Of a DNA stretch of 64,000 nt, positions 8,887-16,712 are shown in pieces. The stretch is taken from positions 1,036,637-1,100,636 of the forward strand of contig NZ_LMDK01000016.1 of NCBI RefSeq assembly GCF_001425055.1. Direction: 5' to 3'. Position numbers and translations under genes: made by a program. The DNA is from Pelomonas sp. Root1237 (GTDB taxonomy: Bacteria > Pseudomonadota > Gammaproteobacteria > Burkholderiales > Burkholderiaceae_C). Under the pieces are notes generated by a model. That model was given only the letters and a program-made list of their open reading frames with translations, ran no database searches and was not told the origin of the DNA. Positions within the stretch are counted from its first letter, which is position 1. Each line of letters begins with the position of its first letter.

Positions 8887-9622
8887 GCCCCTGCTTGGCG
8901 CCACGTTGCTGCTCGCAGCCGGTGCCGCCTTTGCCCAAGCCCAGACGCCGCCGGCCACCGTGCCGCTGCTGATTGGGCAGGGTGCGGGCGGCAGCTACTC
9001 GGTGCCGATCCAGACGCTGCTGTTCTTCACCGCCCTGGGCTTCCTGCCCGCAGTCATCCTGATGATGACGGCCTTCACGCGCATCGCCATCGTGCTGAGC
9101 CTGATGCGCCAGGCGCTGGGCACGCAGGCCGCGCCGCCCAACCAGGTCATCGTCGGCCTGTCGCTCTTCCTGACTTTCTTCGTCATGAGCCCGACGCTGG
9201 ACAAGGTCTACGCCGAGGCCTGGCAGCCCTACAGCGCCGGCACCATCCAGTTCGACGAGGCCTTGAAGCGCGCCGAGGTGCCGATGCGCGGCTTCATGCT
9301 CAAGCAGACGCGCCAGGCCGACGTGGCCCTGTTCTCGCGCCTGGCCAAGCTGGATGCCAGCGTCAAGGCCGAGGACGTGCCCTTCAAGGTGCTGGTGCCG
9401 GCCTTCGTGACCAGCGAGCTGAAGAGCGCCTTCCAGATCGCCTTCCTGATCTTCATCCCCTTCCTCGTCATCGACATGATCGTGGCGAGCGTACTGATGA
9501 GCCTGGGCATGATGATGCTGTCGCCCGTGCTCGTCGCCCTGCCCTTCAAGCTGATGCTGTTCGTCTTGGCGGACGGCTGGAATTTGCTTCTTGGTTCTCT
9601 TGCAGCGAGCTTTGTGACTTAG
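8876..9622 (+). CDS. fliP: Flagellar export gate protein FliP
   Basis: Core channel subunit of the flagellar export gate; 248 residues. The N-terminus is a cleavable signal peptide ending near residue 20 (LLAAGAAFAQA), as is usual for FliP. Four membrane segments follow, with the signatures TAFTRIAIVLSLMRQALGTQ and PFKLMLFVLADGWNLLLGSL. The P-ring motif region FVTSELKSAFQIAFLIFIPF is intact. It overlaps fliO, and fliQ follows after 60 bases. Confidence 0.97.
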   Translation: MRLKPLLGATLLLAAGAAFAQAQTPPATVPLLIGQGAGGSYSVPIQTLLFFTALGFLPAVILMMTAFTRIAIVLSLMRQALGTQAAPPNQVIVGLSLFLTFFVMSPTLDKVYAEAWQPYSAGTIQFDEALKRAEVPMRGFMLKQTRQADVALFSRLAKLDASVKAEDVPFKVLVPAFVTSELKSAFQIAFLIFIPFLVIDMIVASVLMSLGMMMLSPVLVALPFKLMLFVLADGWNLLLGSLAASFVT

Positions 9623-9682
9623 TCAGTTGGGGACAGAGCTGTCGGCGAGTACGCCTCCAGGTCAGTCCCGCAAAGGAAACAG

Positions 9683-9952
9683 ATGGACGCACAACAAGTC
9701 TTCACCTTCGGCCAGCAAGGCCTCTACATGATGATGCTGGTCGCCGCACCAGTGCTCATCGTCGTGCTGCTCGTCGGCGTCGTCGTCAGCGTGATCCAGG
9801 CGGCCACGCAGATCAACGAAGCGACGCTGTCCTTCGTACCCAAGGTCATCGCCACGGTGCTGACGCTGGCCGTTGCGGGGCCGTGGATGATGACGACGCT
9901 GGTGGAGTACATCCAGCGGACGTTGATGACGATCCCGAACGTGGTTGGGTAG
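9683..9952 (+). CDS. fliQ: Flagellar export gate protein FliQ
   Basis: Small export-gate subunit of 89 residues with two membrane helices (MMMLVAAPVLIVVLLVGVVV and TVLTLAVAGPWMMTTLVEYI). The linker AATQINEATLSFVPKVIA is the conserved family signature. It normally sits immediately before fliR, but here a 646-base non-coding stretch with a giant inverted repeat separates them. The coding sequence itself is complete. Confidence 0.97.
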   Translation: MDAQQVFTFGQQGLYMMMLVAAPVLIVVLLVGVVVSVIQAATQINEATLSFVPKVIATVLTLAVAGPWMMTTLVEYIQRTLMTIPNVVG

Positions 9953-9982
9953 GTTGGCGCCGTGAGTGGGCGGCTGGTCAAT

Positions 9983-10543
9983 GCTTCGGGTTGGCGCCAC
10001 GTTGCCGGGAGTCCGTCCCGGCGGCCGGGTAACTTTCTTCTGCGGGGCCAGAAGAAAGTCACCAAAGAAGAGGCCCTGAACCGCACACCAGCACCACATG
10101 TGAGTGGTCAGACGCGAACCGCTGCGCTCTCGCTGCTGTCCCTGTCACCAGCACCATCCATCGCCCCGCCTGCCCGCTTAACGCGCGGCTGCACGCCGGG
10201 CTCACCAGAAAACCAAATACAACGTCGCTCGGGCGACGCGACGGCTAGTTGCGCTCGGCGGCGTCGCCCCAGCGACGCGGTATTCCCTGATAAGCCCGGC
10301 GTGCAGCCGGCGTTAAGCGGCGTGAAGGGGCAATGGATGGCGCTCTCCACAAGGACAGCAGCGAGAGCGCAGCGGGTCGCGTCTGCCCGTAATGCAGGTG
10401 AGTGTTTTCGCGCGACGCTCATGGCGTCGTCGCGATCGTGTGCGGTTCAGCGCCTCTTCTTTGGTGACTTTCTTCTGGCGCCGCAGAAGAAAGTTACCCG
10501 GCCGCCGGGACGGACTCCCGGCAACGTGGCGCCAACCCAAAGC
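9983..10543. repeat. Giant near-palindrome (long inverted repeat) between fliQ and fliR
   Basis: Bases 9983-10088 and 10438-10543 are inverted copies of 106 bp with three mismatches. Inside lie further matched arms: 10109-10141 with 10353-10385 (one mismatch in 33), roughly 10153-10204 with 10290-10337 (imperfect), and 10223-10239 with 10261-10277 (one mismatch in 17). Each outer arm carries its own hairpins (CTTTCTTCTG/CAGAAGAAAG and GCCGGGA/TCCCGGC). No transposase, target duplication or credible protein is visible in the 646-base gap. It looks like two copies of an interspersed repeat in head-to-head orientation; cruciform formation or an RNA hairpin is possible. Confidence 0.9.
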
Positions 10544-10598
10544 ACCGAACGCAGCACGTCCTCAGGCGACAGGCAATAACCGGAGCAACAAACACCAA

Positions 10599-11363
10599 AT
10601 GTTCTCCGTCACCGAAGCCCAACTCCTCGCCTGGTTGAATCCACTTTTGTGGCCCTTCATCCGCACGCTGGCCCTGTTCGCCGGCATGCCCACCTTCAGC
10701 CAGCGCAATGTGCCGCTGCGCCTGCGCGTGGGCCTGGCCCTCTTCATCTCGGTCGCCTCCCAGCCCTCACTGCCGGCGATGCCGGTCACGCCGCTGGACT
10801 CGCTGCCCGCGCTGACGCTGCTGGTCGCCCAGCAGCTGCTGATCGGCCTGTCCATGGGCTTCGCGGTGCGCATCGTCTTCGCGGCGCTGGAGTTCGCCGG
10901 CGAAATCATCGGCCTGCAGATGGGGCTGAACTTCGCCGGCTTCTTCGACCCCAGCACCGGCGCTCAGGGCACCGCCAGCGCACGCTTCTTCGGCAGCATG
11001 GTGGCCTTCCTGTTCATCGCCATCAACGGCCATCTGCTGCTGATCAACGCACTGATCCAGAGCTTCCACGCCTTCCCGGTGGGGGGCGAGCCCTTCGCCT
11101 TCCTGCGCGTGGCCACGCCCCAGCAATGGGGCGCGGAGATCTTCAGCATCGGGCTGTGGATCGCGCTGCCGCTGATCACGATGCTGATGTTCGTCAACCT
11201 CGTGCTCGGCGTCATCTCGCGCGTCGCGCCTCAGATCGGTGTCTTCTCGGTCGGCTTCCCGCTGACCGTCAGCATCGGCCTGATCGGCATGGTGGCCACC
11301 CTGCCGCTGATGCAGACGCCGTTCATGGTGGCGCTGGAGCGTCTGCTGTCAGCATTCAGTTAG
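10599..11363 (+). CDS. fliR: Flagellar export gate protein FliR
   Basis: Export-gate membrane subunit of 254 residues from the ATG at 10599, with a CGGAG at 10581-10585 upstream; upstream in-frame starts translate the inverted repeat. Motifs include LNPLLWPFIRTLALFAGMPTF near the N-terminus, LEFAGEIIGLQMGLNFAGFFDP, and a hydrophobic C-terminal segment (SVGFPLTVSIGLIGMVATLP). flhB, often next, is not here. The stop overlaps by 4 bases the stop of the oppositely oriented ABC permease gene, leaving no room for a terminator between them. Confidence 0.96.
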   Translation: MFSVTEAQLLAWLNPLLWPFIRTLALFAGMPTFSQRNVPLRLRVGLALFISVASQPSLPAMPVTPLDSLPALTLLVAQQLLIGLSMGFAVRIVFAALEFAGEIIGLQMGLNFAGFFDPSTGAQGTASARFFGSMVAFLFIAINGHLLLINALIQSFHAFPVGGEPFAFLRVATPQQWGAEIFSIGLWIALPLITMLMFVNLVLGVISRVAPQIGVFSVGFPLTVSIGLIGMVATLPLMQTPFMVALERLLSAFS

Positions 11364-12682
11364 GCCTCGCGCAACGCCGTCGTCACAGGCAGCGAAGCCG
11401 CCCGCACCGCAGGGAACAGGCCACCCACGAAGCCGATGGCCAAGGCCCACTTGATGCCCTCCCACAGCAGTCCCGGCGACACGGCCAGGTTGAAGCTGAG
11501 TTTGCCGACCGAGCCGGCCGCCATCGTGGAGGCCTCGTAGCCGTTGAAGATCAGCCAGGCGATGCCGCCGCCGATGAGGCCGCCGATCAAGGCCAGCAAC
11601 GTTGTCTCCAGCATCACGGCGACAACGACCGGCAAGCCGCGAAAGCCGATGGCCCGCAGCGTGGCGATCTCGCGGGCCCGGGCGGCCACGGCGGCGAACA
11701 TGGTGTTCAGCGCGCCGAACACCGCCCCCACGGCCATGATGGAGCCGACCACGATGCCGATGATGCGCAGGATCTTGGTCATCTGCTCGCTCTGCTTGGC
11801 GAAGAACTCCACCGTCGTGGTCGCCTTGACCTTGAGCTGCGGGTTGTTCTCCAGCGATTCGCTGAAGGCCTTGATCGCTGCCGGGCTGTCCAGTTTCACC
11901 GTGGCCGAGTTGGCACCGTTGCCACGCCGGTAGGCGTCGTTGACCATCGTGGCGTCGCCCCACAGTTCGGACTCCATCGCGTCGCCTGAGGCGAAGATGC
12001 CGACGACGGTCCAGGGCTGGTTGCCGAGCTTCAACGTGGCGCCCACCGTGAGCCCGTCGAACTGCCGCACCGCGCCCTTACCGACGACCAGTTCCCGCAG
12101 GCCCGGCTGGAAAACCTTGCCCTCGACGATCTTGACATTGGGCCGCACGGTGAAGGCGGCTTCGCTGATGCCGCGCACCTGGGCGCTGCCCTGGTCGCCG
12201 GCCTTGCCGCCCTTGACCGGCAGGTTGGCCGCCACCACGGTTTCGGCCGAGAGGATGGGCTCGCCCTTGGCGTTGCGGGACACCCCAGGCGCCTGCCCGA
12301 TCTGCACGACGTCCTCCCGCGTCAGCGACGACGACACCTCGTTGGCGGATGCGCCGCGCATGACGATGGCGGTGTCCAGGCTGCCCGAGTTGCGCAAGGT
12401 CTGCGCATAGCCCTCGGCCATGGCCAGCAGCGACACGAGCACACCCACCACGCCGGCAATGCCGACGACGATGACGGCCGAGGAGCCCAGCCGCTGCGTC
12501 AGTGTGCTGATGCCCACCGAAGTGACCGAGAGCGCCTGCGCGCCGCTGCGAAAGAGCAGCATCCACAGCGCCAGCAGCGCGGCCAGCGCGAGGGCGCCAT
12601 ACCAAGGCATGAGGATCCACGCGGCCAGCATCAGGACGGTGAGGAGGATGAGGCCGAAGTTCTTCAGGAATTTCATGCTCAT
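11360..12682 (-). CDS. ABC transporter permease, FtsX/MacB family (distal)
   Basis: Inner-membrane permease of 440 residues. Two hydrophobic helices at residues 8-48 precede a periplasmic MacB-type core domain, and the C-terminal FtsX domain has three membrane helices (about residues 300-430) with the signature AREIATLRAIGFRG. It probably works with the neighbouring permease and the ATPase as an export or lipoprotein-release complex that uses mechanical coupling (family knowledge). The cargo is unknown. The start overlaps the end of the upstream permease as ATGA. It is the last gene of this - strand operon. Confidence 0.88.
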   Translation of the reverse strand: MSMKFLKNFGLILLTVLMLAAWILMPWYGALALAALLALWMLLFRSGAQALSVTSVGISTLTQRLGSSAVIVVGIAGVVGVLVSLLAMAEGYAQTLRNSGSLDTAIVMRGASANEVSSSLTREDVVQIGQAPGVSRNAKGEPILSAETVVAANLPVKGGKAGDQGSAQVRGISEAAFTVRPNVKIVEGKVFQPGLRELVVGKGAVRQFDGLTVGATLKLGNQPWTVVGIFASGDAMESELWGDATMVNDAYRRGNGANSATVKLDSPAAIKAFSESLENNPQLKVKATTTVEFFAKQSEQMTKILRIIGIVVGSIMAVGAVFGALNTMFAAVAARAREIATLRAIGFRGLPVVVAVMLETTLLALIGGLIGGGIAWLIFNGYEASTMAAGSVGKLSFNLAVSPGLLWEGIKWALAIGFVGGLFPAVRAASLPVTTALREA

Positions 12683-13848
12683 GCCCTCCCGGCCAGTGCA
12701 TCGGTGATGTTGATACGCATGGCGCGCAACGCCGGCAACGCGCCGACGGCCAAGCCGAACAGCAGGGCCAGGCCCACGCCGATCATCCAGCTGTCCACCC
12801 CTGCCGCCGGCAGGTTGAGTGCGCCGCCGCTACCCTGACTGACGATGGGGCCGATGACGCTGGCCAGCCCCAGGCCGGCCGTGCCGCCGATCAGCAGCAG
12901 CAGCACCGACTCAGCCAGCACCATCGAAAGCACGCTCTCACCCGAGAAGCCCAGGGTCTTCAGCACCGCGATCTCGCCGGTGCGTTCACGCACGGCCTGC
13001 ATCATGGTGTTGCCGGCCAGCAGCAGCAGCGTGAAGAACACCGCACCCATGATGGAGGTGACGATGAGGTTGATGTCGGCCACCTGCTTCATCCAGCTGG
13101 ACATGGCGGCTGCCTCGGTCTGGGTGCGCGTCTCGTGGTCGGAGTTGGCCGAGATCTCGTCGATGGCCTTGAGCACGCGGTCGGCCTGGTTCACATCCTT
13201 GACTCGCGTCACGTACCAGCCCACCTGGCCCTGGTTCCAGGGCGTGGTGTCGTCGAAGTATTTCCAGTTCAGCAGGAACATCTGGTCCCACCAGCCGGCC
13301 GCCTTCCTGTCCGCCACGTGGATGATGCCGACGATCTGGAAGGGCCAGTTCTGGCTGCCGTTGCGGTCCGGGAAGATGGTGGACTGCATGGGCACCTGGT
13401 CGCCGACCTTCCAGCCAAATTTGCGCGCCAGGCCTTCGCCAACCAGGGCGCCATTCTTGGTCTCGGCAAACGCCTTGCGGTGCTCGGCCGAGACTTCCAT
13501 CTCGGGGTAGATGTCGAGGTAGTTGGGTGCGACGGCGAAGCTGAAGACCGCGTTCTCGGGCTTTTGGTAGGCGCCGCCGAACCAGTTGGCGAAGGCCACA
13601 TCCTTGACGCCGTCGATCTGCGAGATGCGTGCGCCCAGCGACATCGGCAGCAACTGGATGAAGCTGAGCTTGGAGCCCGTCTGCAACCGTTGGGCGCCGT
13701 TGGCACTCTTGCCGGCCTGGTCGAAGCCGACGCGCACCGCGTCCAGCAGGCCGAACAGCAAGAAGGCCGTGATGATGGACACCAGGGTCAGGAAGGTCCG
13801 ACCCTTGCGCCGGAACAGCGCCGCCCAGATGAGATGAAGGTATTTCAT
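12679..13848 (-). CDS. ABC transporter permease, FtsX/MacB family (proximal)
   Basis: Permease of 389 residues with a standard MacB layout: an N-terminal helix after MKYLHLIWAALFRRKGRTFLTL, a periplasmic core (residues about 45-270) and a C-terminal FtsX domain with three helices and the signature RTGEIAVLKTLGFSGESVL. It differs clearly from the next gene, so the complex is probably a heterodimer. A GC-rich repeat at 13884-13923 lies between this gene and the ATPase gene upstream in the transcript. Confidence 0.88.
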   Translation of the reverse strand: MKYLHLIWAALFRRKGRTFLTLVSIITAFLLFGLLDAVRVGFDQAGKSANGAQRLQTGSKLSFIQLLPMSLGARISQIDGVKDVAFANWFGGAYQKPENAVFSFAVAPNYLDIYPEMEVSAEHRKAFAETKNGALVGEGLARKFGWKVGDQVPMQSTIFPDRNGSQNWPFQIVGIIHVADRKAAGWWDQMFLLNWKYFDDTTPWNQGQVGWYVTRVKDVNQADRVLKAIDEISANSDHETRTQTEAAAMSSWMKQVADINLIVTSIMGAVFFTLLLLAGNTMMQAVRERTGEIAVLKTLGFSGESVLSMVLAESVLLLLIGGTAGLGLASVIGPIVSQGSGGALNLPAAGVDSWMIGVGLALLFGLAVGALPALRAMRINITDALAGRA

Positions 13849-13883
13849 GCCAGCCTCCGCAGAGCCGTCTCAAAGAGGCTGGA

Positions 13884-13923
13884 CGCCCCCTCGGGGGGCA
13901 GCGAACAAAGTGAGCGTGGGGGC
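13884..13923 (-). repeat. Interspersed GC-rich repeat, copy A
   Basis: The core reads CGCCCCCTCGGGGGGCAGCG, then a variable AACAAAG and GTGGGGGC at the end. Two near-identical copies in the same orientation occur at 51690-51728 and 63371-63409. The terminal GCCCCC (read on the - strand) can pair either with the far GGGGGC or within the CCCCCGAGGGGG stem, so two folds compete. It sits between two co-directional genes of the ABC operon. Similar repeats are common between genes in Burkholderiales (recalled knowledge); the function is unknown. Confidence 0.75.
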
Positions 13924-13936
13924 ATCATCTGCTCCT

Positions 13937-14623
13937 TCAAGCGGTGGCTTCGGTTACCAGCGTGCCCTTGTCCAGATGCAGCGTGTGGCTCGCTCGGGCC
14001 GCGGCGCGCGGGTCGTGGGTGACCATGACGATGGTCTTGCCATGATCGCGGTTGAGGGCCTGCAGCAGCGTCAGCACATCCTCGGCGGATTGCCGGTCCA
14101 GGTCGCCGGTGGGTTCGTCGCAGACCAGCAGCGTCGGGTCCGACACGATGGCCCGCGCGATGGACACGCGCTGCTGCTGGCCGCCCGACAGTTCGGTCGG
14201 CTTGTGCGAGGCGCGGTCGGCCAGGCCGACGAGCTGCAGCGCAATCGCCGCGCGCTTCTTGCGCTCGCCCGCTGACAGCTTGGTCAGCAGCAGTGGCAGC
14301 TCGACGTTCTTCTGCGCCGACAGCGTGGGCATCAGGTTGTAGAACTGGAACACGAAGCCGACGCGCGAGGCGCGCCACTTGGCCAGCGCCGCGCCGGACA
14401 GCTTGTCGATACGTTCACCGCCAACGCTGATGGCGCCGCCGCTGGGAGCGTCCAGGCCGCCAATGAGGTTGAGCAGCGTGGTCTTGCCGGAGCCCGAGGG
14501 GCCCATCAAAGCAAGGAAGTCGCCCTGCTGCACATCCAGCTCGATGTGGTGGAGCACTTCCACCTTCTGCTTGCCACGGGTGTAGACCTTGGACAGGTCA
14601 CGGATCTCGATCAGTGCGCTCAT
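13937..14623 (-). CDS. ABC transporter ATPase, MacB/LolD type
   Basis: Nucleotide-binding subunit of 228 residues. Walker A is GPSGSGKTT at about residue 41, the ABC signature is LSGGQQQR, and Walker B is LLVCDEPTGDLD followed by the switch histidine in MVTHDPR. The EPTGDLD sequence is typical of the LolD/MacB/FtsE class that pairs with FtsX-type permeases. The gene starts 4 bases after the adaptor gene and is followed by the two permease genes, so the four form one transporter. Confidence 0.93.
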   Translation of the reverse strand: MSALIEIRDLSKVYTRGKQKVEVLHHIELDVQQGDFLALMGPSGSGKTTLLNLIGGLDAPSGGAISVGGERIDKLSGAALAKWRASRVGFVFQFYNLMPTLSAQKNVELPLLLTKLSAGERKKRAAIALQLVGLADRASHKPTELSGGQQQRVSIARAIVSDPTLLVCDEPTGDLDRQSAEDVLTLLQALNRDHGKTIVMVTHDPRAAARASHTLHLDKGTLVTEATA

Positions 14624-14627
14624 CTCT

Positions 14628-15932
14628 TCAGTCCTTCTTCACGATGTTGGAACCCTGCTTCAGCTCGGTGGGCGGCGCCAGCACGACCGTCTCGCCCGCC
14701 TTCAATCCGCTGGTGACCAGCTTGAACTTGCCCGCGTCGGCGCCGAGCTTCACGGCGCGCTGCTCCGCGCGATCGTCATGGGCGACGAACACGGCGTCGC
14801 CGCCGTCGCGCTGCACCAGGGCCTCCGGCGGCAGCAGCACGCCGGGTACCGGTTTGGCTTCGGTCTTGGGCTTGGCCGCCAGGAAGCTCACGCGCACGCC
14901 CATGTCGGGCACCAGGCGTTCGTCCTTCTTTTCCAGTGCCACACGCACCTTGACCGTGGCCTTGCCACGATCGGCGCTCGGGATGACGGCAACGACATGG
15001 GCCGGGATCTTCCAGTCCGGGTAGGCGTCGAGAACGGCCTCGCACGGCATGTCGGGCTTGACCTGGGCGATGTAGGCCTCGTTGACGTCGACGTTCACCT
15101 CCAGCGAGTCCATGTCGACGATGGTGCCCACGCCGGTACGGGTGAACCCCCCGCCGGCGGACAACGGCGAGATGATTTCGCCCACCTGCGCCGCGCGGGC
15201 CGTGACGACGCCATCAAACGGCGCCCGCACGGTGGCGTAGTCGAAGTTGACGCGAGCCTGCCGCGCCTGGGCCTGGGCGGCCTCGATCTGGCGCTGAGAC
15301 GCTTCCATCTGCGCGGACACGGTCTTCACCGCCGTGGCCGCCTGCTCGCGCGACTGGCGCGTCGTCATGCCGCTGGCGTTCAGCTCGGCCTGGCGGCGCT
15401 CGTCGGCCTGGGCCTGGGCGAGCTGGGCGCGCACCTGGCCGAGATTGGCTTCGGCCGTGCGGATCTGCGCCTGGGCCGCGGCGAGGCCCGCCTTCAAGCC
15501 GGTGTCATCGAGCCGGGCCAGGACCTGCCCCTTCTTGACCTTGAAGCCCTCGTCGATGAGCACCTCAGTCAGCGTGCCGGTCATCTGGGCCGAGACGGTC
15601 GCCATGCGGCGCGCCGTCACATAACCCGTCGCCTGCAGGACTGCATCGGCGCCGGCGCCCTGACCGTTGGCGCGGACCGTGACCGTCTGCACCGGGATCG
15701 GCTTGTTCCCCGACAGCCACCACCAGGCCCAGGCGCCGCCCGCGGCCAGCAGCACGACGGCCACCACCAGGGACCAGACCCACTTGGGCGGCCCGCCGTC
15801 GCCATGGTCCTCGCGATGCGCACCGTCGATGCGCAACTCTTTCAGCAATCCGGTATCGATGACATGCCCCCTGAACAGTTGGCTTGGGCGGACCCTCAGG
15901 CCCGCAGCAGCACCGGTCTTTCGACCACCCAT
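14628..15932 (-). CDS. Periplasmic adaptor (membrane fusion) protein of an ABC efflux system
   Basis: MacA/HlyD-like adaptor linking the inner-membrane ABC complex to an outer-membrane channel. One membrane helix (WVWSLVVAVVLLAAGGAWAWWW) is followed by a lipoyl/barrel-sandwich half-motif, a coiled-coil hairpin of about 90 residues rich in Ala/Gln (AEANLGQVRAQLAQAQADER), the second half-motif (VNFDYATVRAPFDGVVTARA) and beta-barrel domains. The start is uncertain: ATG at 15974, ATG at 15932 and TTG at 15848 are all in frame and none has a good ribosome site. Family members begin near the LLKELRID segment, which favours a start close to 15848. Confidence 0.87.
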   Translation of the reverse strand: MGGRKTGAAAGLRVRPSQLFRGHVIDTGLLKELRIDGAHREDHGDGGPPKWVWSLVVAVVLLAAGGAWAWWWLSGNKPIPVQTVTVRANGQGAGADAVLQATGYVTARRMATVSAQMTGTLTEVLIDEGFKVKKGQVLARLDDTGLKAGLAAAQAQIRTAEANLGQVRAQLAQAQADERRQAELNASGMTTRQSREQAATAVKTVSAQMEASQRQIEAAQAQARQARVNFDYATVRAPFDGVVTARAAQVGEIISPLSAGGGFTRTGVGTIVDMDSLEVNVDVNEAYIAQVKPDMPCEAVLDAYPDWKIPAHVVAVIPSADRGKATVKVRVALEKKDERLVPDMGVRVSFLAAKPKTEAKPVPGVLLPPEALVQRDGGDAVFVAHDDRAEQRAVKLGADAGKFKLVTSGLKAGETVVLAPPTELKQGSNIVKKD

Positions 15933-16064
15933 TTGGAACCGGGGCGGATTGTGCAGTGGCTGCTGCCACAGCATGTCATCAATCGATGGACGGCGTCTGG
16001 CGGTGGCGAATCGACAGCCAGAGGCGATGAACGGCGGCGGTCAGGCTTGGCGCGCCGGCGTCAT

Positions 16065-16712
16065 TCAGCTGGCGACGAGTCCGTTGCGGATGGCATAGAC
16101 CGTCAACTCGGAGTTGTTGCTCAGGCCCAGTTTCTCCAGCATGCGGGCACGGTAGACGCTGACGGTCTTGGGGCTGAGCATCAGCTCCTCGGCGATGTCG
16201 GACAGCCGCTTGCCCGAGGCGATCATGACCAGGGTTTGCAGCTCGCGGTCGGAGAGCTTGTGGTGGGCCTGCTCGGTGACGGGCGCGGTCAGGCTTTCGA
16301 CCAGCATCTGCGCGATCTCGGGCGTTACATATTTTCGGCCCTGGGCCACGGTGCGCACGGCCTGCACCAGCGTGGCGGGGTCGCCGCCCTTGTTGACATA
16401 GCCATAGGCGCCGGCCTTGAGCGCGCGGATGGCGTACTGGTCCTCGGGATACATGGACACGATCAGCGTGCGTACCGGGTTGCCCTCGTCCTTGAGCACA
16501 TGCAGCACGTCCAGGCCGGAGCGGCCGGGCATGTTGATGTCCAGCACCAGCACGTCGCAGGGGTTGTCCTTGCCCAGGGTGTGCAGCAGGCCGCGCAGCT
16601 CGGTGTAGTCGCCGGCCTCGCCAATGACCTCGATGTCCTGGGCATCCGCCAACGTGTCACGGATGCCGCGGCGGATCAGGCCGTGGTCGTCGCAGAGGAT
16701 GACCTTGATCAC
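16065..16712 (-). CDS. NarL/FixJ-family response regulator
   Basis: DNA-binding response regulator of 215 residues. The receiver domain has the acidic pair at D8-D9, the phospho-acceptor D58 (VLVLDINMPGRSG) and the conserved Lys in YVNKGG. The C-terminal LuxR-type helix-turn-helix is LSDRELQTLVMIASGKRLSDIAEELMLSPKTVSVYRARMLEKL (seen in parts across residues 150-205). The GTG start overlaps the kinase stop as GTGA. It is the likely partner of that kinase and probably controls the downstream ABC efflux genes (inference from position). Confidence 0.93.
   Translation of the reverse strand: MIKVILCDDHGLIRRGIRDTLADAQDIEVIGEAGDYTELRGLLHTLGKDNPCDVLVLDINMPGRSGLDVLHVLKDEGNPVRTLIVSMYPEDQYAIRALKAGAYGYVNKGGDPATLVQAVRTVAQGRKYVTPEIAQMLVESLTAPVTEQAHHKLSDRELQTLVMIASGKRLSDIAEELMLSPKTVSVYRARMLEKLGLSNNSELTVYAIRNGLVAS

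Noticed and set aside
9962-10579. Possible proteins of 205, 145 and 104 codons in the fliQ-fliR gap
   Set aside because: They translate an inverted repeat, so the same peptide appears on both strands; no independent coding evidence.
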